In this document: piece after piece, positions 24,881 to 39,545 of the stretch
Layout: every line of letters starts with the position of its first letter
Numbering within the stretch: position 1 is the first letter of the stretch
DNA from: Patagioenas fasciata
Lineage: Eukaryota > Chordata > Aves > Columbiformes > Columbidae
Assembly: GCF_037038585.1 (NCBI RefSeq)
Contig: NC_092521.1
Span: 54,796,398 to 54,860,397 of the forward strand
DNA: 64,000 nucleotides
Direction: 5' to 3'
Made by a program: the position numbers and the translations under genes
The notes under the pieces: generated by a model
What the model saw: only the letters and a program-made list of their open reading frames with translations
Database searches by the model: none
What the model was told of the DNA's origin: nothing

Positions 24881-27800
24881 TTCCTGCAGTCTGTGATGGC
24901 TGGATATCACAGATATTCTTAGATCCCAAATATCACTTTTGTCTTCTTTGATCACAGTATCTACCAGCTATTCCATATCAGTGTCAGTCTGATGTCCCTT
25001 AGAGAACTCTTCAGTGGAACGTGTGTGGAAGGACAGACAAGATGGGTGGTTTTTGCACTGGACCTGTATAGTTTAAAAGCATTTAAGATTTCCATGTTGA
25101 CACATTTAAAAATTTAAACATGCTAGTGTTTAACTTGCACCACTGGTGGCATTCTGGATACAAATCTGTACTGAAATAACTCACCTTGCAGGTTCTTGTG
25201 AGCTCTGCACATCCAGACAAGGCTTACTCAAAACGGCAGCAAAAGAAATCTTAGCTGAAATCACTTTGTTATTCTCAAAATCCTGTTATAGGCAAAAATG
25301 GGGACATACCGTATATGTAAAGACCAGAATTCATTGTTTGTCTACCTAAAATTTTAGTAGACTTAAATATAATGCAATAAATAGTTTCTACAATTCGTTA
25401 GTTAGTAAACTTCACAGTCCTAGCTATCTAATTAAATGAATACTTCTCACTGTTTAAAAAAAAATAATCAGCTTAAATTATATCAGAGAAATGCATGCCA
25501 AGTACACACAGACACACACACATGCTGAGTGGAGAGGGATGTTCATGATGTGGTTTCCTCCTCTTCTTTGGCAGGAGGAACATGGTGTTGGCGACTTCTT
25601 CATCACTCGAGGTTCCACTTGGGGCCATTTTCACATTCGCTGACGCTTTCATACACCTTCTATTTTCACTGGTCTGAAGTACATTCTATCTGCCTTTGCA
25701 TTTTACATGTGTTGGATACTACTTTTTCTTCTCTTTTACTCCTAACATTGGTTTTGCCCAGCTTCAAATTGTTTGCATCATTAATTGACCATAAGTGAGT
25801 ACTTGCATCCTTAGTGTTAACCTAAGCCCTCTCTTATCAGCCTAGGCCTGTATTTGTCTAGAACATGACCGGTGTCCCCACTTTGGTGGCCTTTGCTGTC
25901 ATACCTTGCTGCTATTCCTATGTAATTGCACTGGCTGCTGTCTGTAATTATATATGTCTTACATAAATTTTTCTATGTACAATAACCAACTGCGACTACT
26001 ATCTCTATAAAAATTATTACATCACATGATTAAAATAAGCAAAAGTACACAGAATGAGTAGTAACTGTCTGATCTCTAGAAAAAAACTGAACCAGGGTTT
26101 TCAGTCAGGCTGAGCCAAGTTCAGCTGAAGAGGAGAAGCAGACAGCTACACTATTCAAACATCAGATTAGAGAGACAACAATTACAACAAAAATATTAGC
26201 AAAAAATCATATTGTTCTAGATCCTCTGTGTATCCTCTGTATGCTCTTGCAAGGCATCACTAAATTAAACCAGGTGGATGTTGTGTATAATTATGTATGC
26301 TGTTGATGCTATGTCAGTCTTAACAAGTAATGTCATCCCAATTGAGCAGATCTGCCAAACTGAATTGGTGCTGGGAATCTGCACGGACGTTGCCAGGAAA
26401 GGGATTGCTCTGGGCTTGCTCTGGTCTGGCCTTGGTCACTGACTTCTGATAGCAGTTGGGATTTGTTACCTGTGCTCCTGAACATCTTCTGGTTTAGACT
26501 CCACTAGAAAAATCCACTTCATTTTCTCCAATGCAATTCTGTGACGGGAACCAAAGCGCAGTAAGAAGGGATGATCCTGATCTGAATTAGAATACTGACG
26601 TAGGCCAGCCTTGTGTGGGATCAGAACCATGGTGATTGAAGTTCTTAAGTGTCATTTTTTTACTTACTGCAGCATCTTCCAGTAGCAAAGGAAAAAAGGA
26701 AAAAAAATAGGACCGGAACCAGGAAACTAAACAGAACAATTTAAATGTGAGAGGAATATGAGGTTGCATAATGAATGTGTTCAGCCAACCAGTGAGATAT
26801 TTCTGCAACGGCCACGATGAGAAATGAAATGTAGCTATAAAAGACCAAGACCATCTACATTCAGATCAAGCTGAAAAATGCGAGAGCTCTGTCCACAAGC
26901 CTGGAAAAGCGTACACTCATGGTTCAATGGGAGGAAAAAAACATAGTAACTAGGTTGAAAGACAAGTGCACTTCAAACTGAATCTCATTCTGCTAACTTC
27001 AGTCCTTATTTGTAATGTCCTGATCTCTTTTTCTGCAGTTGGGGCACACAAGGGATACTAGGCTATATAAAATGCCAACTAACATCTTGAATTACAAAAG
27101 GAAGGGAGCAAAATAAGATCTGATTCTGCGATGAAACCATCCACTCAGAAAATGCTTTTCAATGCTAAAGTAATAACTGCATGCTATTAACTGTAACGGT
27201 AAACCTAAACTAATATAATATTGTGTTTATTCCCACTGAGTGGGCTCCTGTGAGTCTGATTGTTTGCATCTCCTTAATCCCTGCACATGCTACTTTATGG
27301 ATTTTCCTTTCTAATACTCTGCTTTGCTACTTGCTGTCTGTGTGCCACATGCAAATTTTGTAAGCAGGCAGGTTTATCTTTGCAGCAGCAGCTAGCGCCG
27401 GCTGGCATTTGCATGCTACCCGTATTCAATTCAATTACTGACTGTCCACTAGGCAGTAATTGCAGTTTCAGGAAGATAAGGTTAATGAGTAAACTGAGTT
27501 TTATGTCTTCCCGGGTCATAAGATATTGATGGGTAAAATGTATTTGGATAGGATAGATTCAAATCATAGCAGTTGTGCTATGCTGTGCCAGCAGCTCTTA
27601 CAGAAAGTTTAGGTGTCTGCTGAATTTGAAAATGGCATTGATGATGGAACCCAGCGGGGGATGGAGGAGATCTACCCTGACCAGTTCAACTTCTCTTTTC
27701 CCAGTAAATGGACACAGCATGCAATTAGATCAGTGAGAAAGAGATAATTTCTTTTTTTTTCTGAAAAAAACCAAACCTTTTGCTATGCATTACATGAGTC

Positions 27801-28751
27801 CAAGTAAGCATCATAAGTAAATGAGTCTTTGAGAGACAAAAGGCCTAAAAGAGGGTTTTGTCTGATGTAGGGGTCCAAATGAAAATGAGACATTTGCCTC
27901 CAGGTGCTTGCCCTTCTCTGGAGAGGTCAGAAAGCAGTCCCTGGAGTACATCAGTTATCAGCCAGATCGACAGGCATCAGGGTTGATTAACTGAATCAGC
28001 CATCCAACTCTAAACAGCCGCCATCTAGAAACTGAATTCCTATTGAGTTAATACTGGGGCTTTTTTGTATGTTTCAGTTTTAAAAAAAAACTTCAGCAAG
28101 TCAGCGGTTCCAGAGGAAGTCTAACTTGTCCCAGCTCTGCAATGAGAAGAGAAAGAGGAGGGGGTTATGCTGCTCTAATGGCTTTTGGAAAACGCTGTGC
28201 CTTTTAGTAAAGCATTGAAGTTCCTGTTTTCCTATATGGCGGAAGAGTAACTAAAATGAATAGGAGGCAGAATGCAAACGTGTAGGGATGTGACAGTCAA
28301 ACCTCACATCTCAAATGTCACACGCCAAGTAGTAATTCAGCCGAGAGTCAGATCTGCCCCGTGTCACTTGGGGCTTTTGATGCCCTATGTTTTCCATCTT
28401 TCTTTGCATCCCTTCAGTCATCCATGAGGAGCTCCAGCAAGGGCGGTGACTGCAGGGAGCTGGACCTGTTTCCTTGCGCCTCTGGCACACTGCAACCCTA
28501 GCACGTCTGGGCAGCCTCATCTTTGATCTCCCTTAAAAGCTCTTTGTTAGAAAGTGTGTCTCAGCCAGGACTAGGCCTTGACCTCTCTCCTGAGCACATG
28601 ACCCATCACGTCCCCTTCTTATTTAACTCCGTGCAAGGCTGTGTTAGCGAGGGCTCAGAAACTCAGTAACCACCTACTTGGGCTTTAACTGCTCAGTGCA
28701 CTTGGCCACCGTTGCTTCAGGCAAGAGAACTACCTCTCAATCTGCTCTGGG

Positions 28752-28834
28752 TGAACCTGCTTTAGCAGGTGGTTTGGACTAGATGATCTCCAGAGGTCTC
28801 TTCCAACCCCAACCATTCTGTGTGATTCTGTGAG
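28752..28834 (+). mobile_element. CR1 LINE 3' end fragment
   Basis: A CR1 tail in sense orientation: 'ggtttggactagatgatctc', then 'cttccaaccccaaccattct' and the terminal repeat 'tgtgattctgtg'. Only about 83 bases remain. Confidence 0.92.
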
Positions 28835-30720
28835 AATTAGGGGAGTGTTTGAGGAGAAAACAAAGAGAAAATGGAGAATGGATGGGAGTATATCACAAGT
28901 AGAATGAATTTAGATGAGGGACTAGAAGTGGGAAGTAGTAGTAATAGAAGTAGAAACAAAGGAAAAAGACATGAAACTAATCAAGGAAATATTAATGAGG
29001 TACTGGAAGAAGAAATTGTACTCATTAGTGTTAAACCTGTATTGTCCACCTGTCAGAGTTAGTGGGGGTGATGCCTAACTTGTCAGCAGCAGCTGAGCGC
29101 CTGGTTTGCCCAGATGAACCATCAAAGCAGCCTCTTGCCAGCCACAAAGGGGTAACTGAGCAATGTACAGGCTGCACCAAGGTGCTCCCCAGGCAGCCCC
29201 AACGAGTGAGCAGGGCTCAGATCCTCAGGCCAGGACCCAAGGAGCAGTAACGTGAAAGTCTCGGGCACATTTCATACCTGCAGGACAGGACTGACAGCAG
29301 CCTCCAGAGCACTATTGCAATGGGAGCAGAAGAACCAGAAGGGATGGAGGAGAAGAAAGAAAGAAGTAGACATACTGAAATGAAAGAGAGAAACTAGAAA
29401 AACTGTTGATAATCTTAAAAGTGCAGTCTAGATCTTGCCAACAAAATTGTTAGCATATGAGTAGAAGCATCTTTCAGCTAGAATCCAACTGTATGTACTT
29501 TGGGTTTTTTTCTAAAATATATATGTAGGGCTACTTTTGTGGTGGCACAGGAAACTATCCCTCTGCTTCTGTTAAAACTGTGCAAATAACAGTAGCATAC
29601 CCTCTTTTTCTAGCATTGCAATATTTAACTTAACATCCCATCTGATACACAAGACAGCAGAACCAAAAGGGATATGGATTATTGTAAGTAAGTATTGTCT
29701 GCCTTGGATAAATCTACTTAGTGTCATTACATTATACCTTCTTATTCCTCCCCTGTGGGTTCACAAGCACCTAAGCATATGTCAAATAGTTTGAAAACGT
29801 TTCTGGCAATCAGAAGGGCAGTGTACTTGACCATTCACCTGTGGCAGACATAATTAAGGAATTCCTCAAATTCTGACTTGGCATCATGAGTGCATTTTAT
29901 TTTACTTACTTATATTTTATGATAACACAACAAAGTTGTATTTCAGCCTTTCTTTGCCCTCACATACTTTTTTCTTAATTTGCAAATAATGTTGCCTGTA
30001 TTCCCTGGTTCTTCTCTTAGCATATGGTCAGATGATGGTCTAATGACTAACAGTTATTTTCTAATAGTACTAATATTTCCATAACCAAGATGGGTGTTTC
30101 TAAGGGAAAGGCTACATGAGTGTTTGCAGCTGTGTTCAAAACATAGTACGGCCAAAGACTGTCATGAGTGTATATTACACACCCAAAATTTAGTTCCAAA
30201 CGTGTTGGGGCTGCGTTTTGAGACATCATTTTAGCTCTTAGGCCTCTCTATAAAAATCAAAATTATTGGCATTGCAGGATTAGTCAATGGGAAAACCCAG
30301 CTGGATTATGATTTTTTTTTCTCCCACTGAATCTGTGAGTGGAGATCAGGGTTCATATCCTTACACTCTATTCTCTGTTCCTGCCCAAAGTAGAATTGAT
30401 TGGAGTTGTGATCCTGAGCCTGTTTAAATAACCCTTTAATAAGTGTTCTGGTTTTCTCATTATAGACACAAATTTCAGATCTGAGGTTGTGGTGTCTCCA
30501 TAGCTCTTTCCTAGGCTCTACGTGATTATATTAGCTTGTGGCTCTAGTCCTGAAGAGAGTGTAATTTCATCCTCACATTTCAAAAGGTTAATTTCTTCTC
30601 ATTAGCAATAAGGGATCACATCATGTGGCTAAAAAAATAGTAACATACATCTGAATTTCCTACTCATATGAGCAGTGGAAAAATGAACAGGAATGGGAAG
30701 GAGTCATCACATCATAAACT

Positions 30721-30910
30721 TAACTCATTTAAATCTAGATGCTTAAATTAGGTTCCTCCACCAACTGGAGTTAGGAGGAGTCATCTCTTTCACTGTTAAG
30801 AAAGTCAACAGAGATTAGGCTCCTAACTTATGTATCAAAATATTTTATTGTATTTGATTTTGTATCAAATACCTTTAAAAGGTGCTGTGAATATCTCACC
30901 TTTTTCCCAG
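30721..30910. repeat. Possible ancient amniote interspersed repeat
   Basis: Phrases such as 'gcttaaattaggttcctcc', 'ggagttaggagg' and 'ttaggctcctaactta' followed by 'ctgtgaatatctcacc' look like a decayed old repeat rich in 'ttaggcncctaa' words that I associate with bird and turtle genomes. The family name is not certain. A 9-bp inverted repeat with a 5-base loop sits at 30850-30872. Confidence 0.35.
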
Positions 30911-32206
30911 CTTCTCCACTTCTTAAGCTGCTAACTTACAGATCCTGATGTACAGAACAGTACATCAGATCTTCTCTTGGACTCTAGACCAACAAGAAAC
31001 ACCAAAGAAGCCTGAAGAAAGCCTAGAAGGAAAAATGTTCAGAAAAAAATCCAGAGCTGAAGAAGAGGAGCTGCGGATGTGCGTCATGGCAGCAAGAGCA
31101 GCTGCTGGTGTGGAGCTAAACTCTGAGTCTGTGTGACCTGCAAGAGCTTAGTGAGCAAAACTGGCCATGCACTTAATAAATATTTGGGCTGAAGGACTGC
31201 AGAAGGTCATGTTTTGAAGACCTAACTACAGACATTCCGATCATGATGGGGCTAACGAGGTATTTCTAGCAGGCAAAGGTGTGACTCCAGCAGAGCCAGG
31301 AGGCAAGAACTGTCAGGGGAAGGGCCACCAAGCCCATGGCCCTTGCAAGCAGATGCCCAGTGCTCCCTATAGGGCTGTAAGGGCCCCACTGCTGTGACAG
31401 CCTCTCTGCCATTGGCTTCAGCAGCCCAAAGGTTGCAGAAACCTTTAACTGCAATCCAGCTAGATGAAAGCTGCTGCAGGTATACCTAGCCATGCCGTAA
31501 TGGCAACTTCAATTACAGTGTAGATATCTTCAAAAATAGAAGATCTTGAGAACCAAGGTCAGGATGTGATTATAAGAATTACAGGCTTTCCTGAAAGTAC
31601 TGAGGAAAACAAAAACACAAACAAACTGAAAACCCCACTGATTCTTCTATTTTAATCCTGATGACCATCTACATCAAAATGATTTGCCAGGAGCCATCAC
31701 AGACAAATCCACAATAAAGGCAACACTGCGTGGATCGGCAGCAAACATCAGAAGCATTCCCAGGGGAAAGAAGAGGTAAGGAATGTAGAACTGGCCTTGT
31801 TGCTTCTCGTTTGGCAAATCATTAACTCTCAAGAACCCTAATTAAGTTACTGTCTTTACAATGTGATTTCCATTTGCTCACTAAGGTTTAAAAATAGTAA
31901 AAAGATTTCAGCAATTGATGATACTCTCAGTTGTACTAAATTAGAGCATAGAGGAATTATAAGCTCCTGCAGCTGGTTTCACATAGTAATGGTCTTTCCT
32001 TCTCTTCTCACCCTTGCACCAGGGTGCTGTTCCCCACTGCCACCGTCCCTGGCAGCAGCCACATGACGAAGAGTCACATCACATTGTCAGCTGCTGATGG
32101 TACCCGGTGGTCAGGGTAAGTTTTCTCTTGCTTTTTGATTCACATAGTTTTTGGAGCCCTTTGTTCAGGTTTACCCATGGGCCTTCACCTCCAGTCTTTC
32201 CTCACA

Positions 32207-32645
32207 AATCACAGAATCACAGGATCTCACAGAATCACAGAATGCTTAGGGTTGGAAGTGATCTCTGGAGATCATCTGGTCCAACCCACCTGCTGAGGCA
32301 GGGTCACCCAGAGCAGATTGCACAGGAAGGTGTCCAGGCGGGTTTTTAATGTCTCCAGAGAAGGAGACTCCACAGCCTCTCTGGGCAGCCTGTTCCAGTG
32401 CTCTGGCACCCATAAGGTAAAGAAGCTTCTCTTCAGTCTGTGCCTGTTGCCCCTCATCCTATCGTTGGGCACCACTGAAAGGAGTCTGGTCCCATCCTCT
32501 TGACACCCACCCTTGAGATATTTATAAACACTGATGAGATCACCTCTCAGCCTTCTCTTCTCCAGGCTGAACAGACCCAGGTCTCTCTGTCTCTCTTCAT
32601 AAGAAAGGTGCTCTAGGCCCCTGATATCTTTGTAGCCCGCCACAG
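32207..32645 (-). mobile_element. CR1 LINE fragment with expanded terminal repeat
   Basis: The plus strand begins with several copies of the CR1 end unit (aatcacag aatcacag gatctcacag aatcacag) and 'ggttggaagtgatctctgg'. The minus strand encodes the ORF2 C-terminus including [15 protein letters not shown] and [21 protein letters not shown] small deletion removes bases around 32420. It is 5'-truncated. Confidence 0.95.
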
Positions 32646-33263
32646 TCTTGTGAAAGGAAACAATTTTGCATTTGTGTTTTTGACAACAGCTTAACTTTAC
32701 TGACTGCAATGGAAATCCTCTAGGTTTACACTGCTGGGAAATTAACCAGGCTCGGGGGATCCATGTGTGTGGGTTATAGACTGCTTAGTTGCATGTGGGT
32801 AGTATTGTCCTCTGACTCAGAAATATCTTTGCCTTGGGAAAAAAATAATATACCCCCCCAAAATTCTTGTCTTTCTCCATTCACAGACATCATCTCTTTA
32901 ATGTTGCCCTACATTTGTCTTAACACACTTAAATCTTTGAATGATAAACACATATTTTACTCCTGTACAGTAATTAAACATGTTTGTGATTAAATATTCC
33001 CTAATTCAAAAGCATCTCACCTGCTCACAATACGACAGCAATAAAAACATAGCTACGTGCTGTGTTTCTGGCATAGTTTCAGCTCTTCCACAGAACTTAA
33101 ATCATGGCCATATATTCTAGTTAGCTTAGGCTTCAGGCTTTAAAAGCTCAATGTGAGTAATGAAGAGAAAGCAATCTGATTAGCTGGTAGAGCTGACTAA
33201 AAGGCACCTTCATTACAAAGGAGCTTAAAAAAGGAATAAAACTATTTTAAATGGATTAAAGGT

Positions 33264-33281
33264 ATAATAATAATAATAATA
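33264..33281. repeat. (TAA)n microsatellite
   Basis: A short perfect TAA run of about six units in intergenic DNA. Confidence 0.9.
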
Positions 33282-36200
33282 GTGTCAAACAGCATAACAA
33301 AGAAAAATGTCTGCATTCAACTGAAATTAATATTTAATAGATGGCTCAGTGATGTCCGTGGCTTTATATTCTTCTATTTTAATGATCTTTACCACAGCTT
33401 GAGGTCCTTTGTCTTGTCCCCTTCTACTGACATCAGCTGGAAGAAACAGAGATTAAAACAAGGGTAATTTCCCCATGGTCATTGCTTGGCAGTATTTCTG
33501 CTTGGCTCAGCCATGAACTGAAGTTTAAAGGATGAAGTACTGTCACTCAGACTGATTCTTCCCTCCACCCCTTCTTACCAGGGTTAACCACTCAGCCAGT
33601 CACCAAGGAAACGTGTGGCTCCTTTGCCCATCTGACTGCCACCCTACAGCCTCATATTGGGAATGTCTCCATAATCTCATTAGGAGGCTGAATTTGCCAT
33701 TGAAGCTTGAATTCCCATAACAGGAGGGAAGTGGACTAATGCAATTAAGCAAATTAGCGTTTTGAGCCATTGCATGATATCTGTCTAGTACCATAAGCAA
33801 AGACTAGGTAGTTTTCTTCCTCTGTTTAAAAAAAAAAATCAACAAAAACAATACCCCAGTCCTTTACCCACATTATGTTCAGGGAAATATTGTAGTTCTC
33901 TCTCAGTTGTGAAGGTCTTTACAAATGGGAAGATAACTGTTCACTTGACCAAAAGTGCTAATTGCTTCCCCTTCTTTTTCCCAATACTCCTGTCCCAGTG
34001 GTTCTGATTATTTTTATCTGTGTAATATTTATGCTTCTCGAAGTAAAGGAGATAAAACCAGAACATTTTGGTTTGCTCCTCTCTTATGGTATGTGACAGT
34101 GGTTTCCAGATGAAAACAAAACTCCTATTGGTTTCAAATCTGCTCTGATGTGAAGGGTTTATTAAGTGCTACGAATACCTATTTTAAAATACGCCAAATT
34201 TTCTGGAGGTAATTCCAGCATATTCAATAATTCTCTAGAAATGGAGATTACTAAATGCCTAAGGCAGAGCTTTTCCGCCTTTTGTTGTGGGGTTTTGAGG
34301 CTAATTCAGTTCTGTCCTCCCTCTCTCCCTCACCAAGTAAACAAAGCCACAAGAGCGAACTGTAGCGAGAATCAGGAACCATGAATATTTGAATAATGTC
34401 CTGGCACATGAGTTTCAAAAGCAACGTATTTCTCTGGGAGCCTGGGGGTGGGAGGGAGAAGAGCAGTGGTACCCTCCTGCGGATAACGCTGCCGCCTCCA
34501 TCACAGCATTTCTTCCTGGGGAGGTGGAAGATGGAACAACAGGGAGAGGATCCAGGAGCCTCTTACGCATATCGATTACCAAGCAGGTTACACCGCTGGC
34601 TGCTTGCCGTCTTCAGCTTCAAATGAGAAAGGCAGGAATAACAAGTGTGTTTTAGTAGATGTCATGGTGCTACCGCTCATCTTCTTCCAAATAAATCGCA
34701 GTCTACCAGCAGGCACTACAGTCAAAAGGAGTGAGAACATGGGTTATTACTAAATAAGGGCATTGATTATGTGCTCCACTTTATATAGTACATAGTCCCT
34801 GTCCTAAACTGCTTACAAAATACATACATATCATGTAGGCAGTATATATAGTCCCAAAGGATACTGTCATCTTAGCATTTTTGCCTGAAATCACAAGTAA
34901 CTTCAAGACTGAGTCAGTACTGAGAATATCTGTCACAAACTTGAAAACAGAACATAGTACAGGCAATGCTGCGGTTATTTGAAAAGTGTCACAAAGCTCA
35001 GTATTTCAATGGTCACAAGCTCCCGAAATGTCAGAGCTGAGCTGGTACTGAAGAGAAATTGAAATGTGCTGAAACAGAAAATATAGGACTGAGGCTGAAA
35101 ACCAAAATTATCTCTGCACTGTGATGGCAATAGCCATACAGTTTGGATTAAAGTATTTTAGTATTTATGGTATCAGATTAGATAAGGACACACACACAAA
35201 GAATTAATGTATTAATGTTTTAAAATATCTTATTTCCTCTGGATACCATTACAAGATAGAATCAGGGGATAAATTATTTCCCCATGTAAGTTCTTACATA
35301 ACATTGCTATAAAGTAGTCATGTTTTGCCTATTTTTTCCCTTTTATCATATTTGGATTTAAATAGAGCCTTAATCCTGCATATCCTGCTTTGCAAAGCTT
35401 AGATCTGTAATGTGTTGTATAGTATTCTACAAAAGGCTTTGCTCTTTAATGTGTGGTAGTCTTGAGTTAACAATATAAATTTCAATTCTTAACCTTATGC
35501 TTGATAGTTTTGCTTGGATAATATTCTTCATTTCATACAAAGTAAAATTTCAAATGTGCACACTACTTGAGACAAAGAAAACCCAGCAAAAAGAAAGCCA
35601 TTATTTAATATCACTTATTAGATAAAACATGCAGTAGCAACACAGATTTATGGGTAAATTCACCAAGACACCAAAGAAGACAAAATAAAGCATGCCATCT
35701 AGTATTGATGAGTTTATAGTTTATATTTTCCTGTGAAAATTTCCCAACAGACTAATTTCCCATTACTTTTTTCATATATGAACATGACCAAGCAATTGAG
35801 ACACAGCCTGTGAATCTGGCCTCTAGCTTTAGAGCTGATTTCTGACGTTGCAAGACCATTATGGTGAGACCAATATTATGTGAAGAGAGAACAGTAGAGC
35901 TTGGATCTGAGCCTTCATGGCTGTAGGTCAGCAGTGGAGAAGCAAGCAGCTGCCTTATCTCTGATCGCACAGTGGCCACTGAAGAGTTAACCTGCCCTTG
36001 TGTCCTGAACCCGCCTGTAGTCTATGCAATCACAGTGATTAGATAGAAGAGCACATAATAACTCAGCAGAACTGTAACCAAATTTCTGCCAGTGTATCCC
36101 GTGCATGATACAAGAATGGATACACATGCCATCATTCCTAGTCATTAATTAATACCACACCAAGCTAATCAGTACATATTCTTGAAAATTCTTGAAGGGC

Positions 36201-39200
36201 AGGCACCATAAATGTGACATTTTTGGCACAGAAGGAGTGATTGAAGCTGTCTTTTGTGTCCACCATGAAATGCATCTTTATTTGAAGGGCTATGACTGCT
36301 GTCCCTGCGGTGGATGGATGCTACCTGTCCTGGAGGAGGTAAGATAGGGGAGTGCTGCCAAGTTTTCCTGTTTCCTTGTTTCATCCCATACTGGGGTAAT
36401 GAGTTCACTGAGTAGCAGTTATCCTTTTCCCCCTCCCTCCCTGTCCTGTTCTTGATAGTATATTTTGCGGTGCTGTGAGTTTCCATCACAAAACAAGGTT
36501 TCAACAGGTAGTTTACAGAGCCCACCTCTACAATAAATACAATACATATGAAAGCCTCTGCCTTCACCCACTGCTAGACTTAAAGATAATACTTTCATAC
36601 TTTGCAGGCCTATGGCGTCTTTCTTACCCTAATCATAATTTATGCTCGAAAAGAAGCATGGAGTGTGGGCAAACCCATGAAGATGGGAGTATAAGACCTT
36701 AAGACTTATGCTGCAGGCAAGAAGGATTCAAAGAGAGGAGTAATGTGGCCCAAAGGGCAAAGGTGATCTTGATACTCTGAATGAGCAGGAGTTAAACAAG
36801 CAGAGGAAGCAGGAGATAGAGATCAACAAAGGCACAGGCATGCTTCAGGGAAAGTATAGTAAAGGAAGAGAAACTTAATGCTAGAAGTGAACCTGCCTTT
36901 TTATATTCTCAGAGTTTATTTCTTTTGTGCAGTCACATCAGGACAATAGTTGTTCACCTAGACTGCAGGATCCATTCATACTTTTTTTTATCTCTTCAGG
37001 AGTTTTTTTTTAAATAGTACATGACTTTGCCTTTTGAGACAATGAATGGAAAAAGGATGGTGTACAGAATCCAAAGTTAAAGCAACTAAAAAGAGCTTTA
37101 AAGTCACAAATTATGAGAGGCTTAAAAATAATTAGTGACAAATGCTGATTTAATAGATGATAAAGGTGTTTCTTGTTCTTCAGCAGAGAACAGCAGTGTT
37201 ATATAAATCGATGCGTATCTGGAGTGTGGCAACACAGATTTTAGTACACAAGTCCAAAAGATATGAGGACACAAACTGTTGTGTGGCATGCAGAGGTATT
37301 GCTGGACCCAAATATGCTACAAGTAACAGACAGCAGGAAGGATGAATGAGGCGTGTATTTTTCTTCATTCAAGTGATGGCTGTCCTACCGTGAAGCTTTA
37401 CATTATCATTCACTGTTTATTGCTGAAGGTAAGTGTCCCTATTTTAATATCAGCGCTTTTCCTGAATAAATCCCACATGCCTGTTTCTTGGGAGAAACAA
37501 TGAAGATTCACATAGAAAAGGTGACTAACAACAAAGCAGAATGGGAGGAAAAGATAAAAATAATGAACCCTTAGTGCTTCTTTTGCAGGAAAGGCTCTAT
37601 TTATGATGCAAGTGATACAAAATTAATGCATCCATGACAGTGAATTAAAAATGAGAGGTAGCACAAACAGAAATTTACTGTTGTTAAAACGAAACTGCAC
37701 TACTGTGTTCCTTGTGAGCTGCTGTGTTACACTGGTGCTCCTTGGAGCAAAGCTGCTTACCCTTGGAGGGGTGAATGGCTTCTGCACCAGTGAACATAGA
37801 AAGCAGAGGGACATTCTCATGTGACAAAGGCCTGTGATGTGTGGGATGCATTTGTTAAGAGGGAGGTGCTGCCAGCAGGCATTGTACATGGCCATGGTGT
37901 CTCACAGGGCCTTCACCAGCCCCTTCTTCATCCCTGACCTCCATCACCTGGCTCTTCTTCATCCATGGGAAGAGGAGGAGGTACAAGTCATTGTCAGGCT
38001 GCACTGGGGTAGTTTTCCAATTATACTGTAATAGGAATTATGCCCTAGGCCTAGAGGTATTTTATTAGCTCTTGGAAGGTAATTTTATTTGTAAGCTTGC
38101 TTCTCTTTTTCTTCTTGTCCTGATTCTTACCCCTTTTTCACCAAATTCTCCACGCTCCTGTGAGATGGTACGTTTATAGAAATCTAAGTGTGCAAGATAA
38201 CTTATAATCCAATGCTAGTTTTTTTGTAACATGTGCCAAAACAGGCTCAGCACAGATATTTATAAAATGACAAAAGGTTGATCTAGTTCTCATCTCCAAG
38301 TTGTTCTCAGCACACACAGTTATGATGCCCATTAGCTGGAGTTTTAAATGCTGTTGACAAACATACTTTCTTACTTATAACTCACAAAGTAGTTTGGTTT
38401 CAAAGCAAACTAAAGTTACGTTCTTAACTATTGAAATCTTTCTTGACCATCCTGATAAAATAACAACACTAAAGAGATTCCTGTGGTACTGGACTGATCA
38501 TCTTGGGTCTTACAAACCCTCTGAGCTTCTCTACAGTCTTCCTATGAATTTCTTTAAAAAATACCATTTTTACTAGGATCAATTCTCCTACATTTCGTAT
38601 TTACTCATGTAATTTTTCTAAACCTCATTTTATATTTGTTAGCTTATTGCTGCTAAGCTCTGATTAAGAGCATGTGTTTTAGCTTATATTTTTAAAATCC
38701 CATTGAGTTACCTCTTGTGAAAAAAAAAAAAAGGAGAAGAAAGCCTGATCCATGCTCTGTGTCTTGCAGTTACATTTTCTACTCTATCATACATTTCTCT
38801 GCCACTTCCCTTAATTTAGCTAATTCGAAACTTTTAGAAATCTCTCTTTATCATATTTAATTAATGCATAAATGAATAGTTAATGCATCAATGAGGGATG
38901 GTCTGGGGTTAAAAGCACATAAATCAGTTTGTACTGCTTCTTCCAGATACCATCAACCTGGAATCAGGAGTCAGGGCATGTGTTTTGAGGTCCCACCTAA
39001 TGAAATGGCCAGAACTTGCCATAAGCAATTTATGAATTGAGAATTTTGTTGGAAGTGCCTGAAACAAGTAATGAATTTTGGAAAAACGTAAATTGATCTC
39101 TAGCAATTTGCAAACATATACAAAAGCTAAATATGCTAAATACATTTTAGAAATAATTATTCACTCATCTCAAGTCCCGAAGAGGTCTAAATTAAATTTA

Positions 39201-39239
39201 ACACAAAATTGTCTATTACCTAATTTCATTAAGGTCTTC

Positions 39240-39545
39240 CTAGACTCTGTCACAGTCTTGAGCCACCAGAAGAAAAAATGGGCTATCAGCAAATTTGATG
39301 AATGAGGACATTCACTTCCTCTTCTAAATTGCAAATAGAGAGATTGAAAATGCCAATCCTTGATAAATTCAACGATTAACCACTTTCTATTTTTGCCAGC
39401 TATCCCTACTTATTTTCCACCTTGCAGTAAGTTTTCAGCTCATTTCAAGATGATTTGTCAACAACCTCCTAAGAAAGATTGTATCAAAACCTTTCCGAAA
39501 ATTTAAATAAATTACAACTGCTGTTTATTGTGCATTTTCTAAACT
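39240..39545 (-). mobile_element. Ancient CR1/L3-like LINE fragment
   Basis: The plus strand shows 'cagcaaatttgatgaatgag', 'gattgaaaatgccaatcctt' and 'gtatcaaaacctttccgaaa', which match in order the reverse complement of the reverse-transcriptase region of old CR1/L3 elements ('gcaaatttgatgatnacac ... ttgtcaaaagctttctggaa'). It is too diverged to keep a reading frame, and the borders are approximate. Confidence 0.6.

Noticed and set aside
32272..32709. 145-codon minus-strand frame as a host gene
   Set aside because: Same CR1 ORF2 C-terminal motifs; it is part of the element at 32207-32645.
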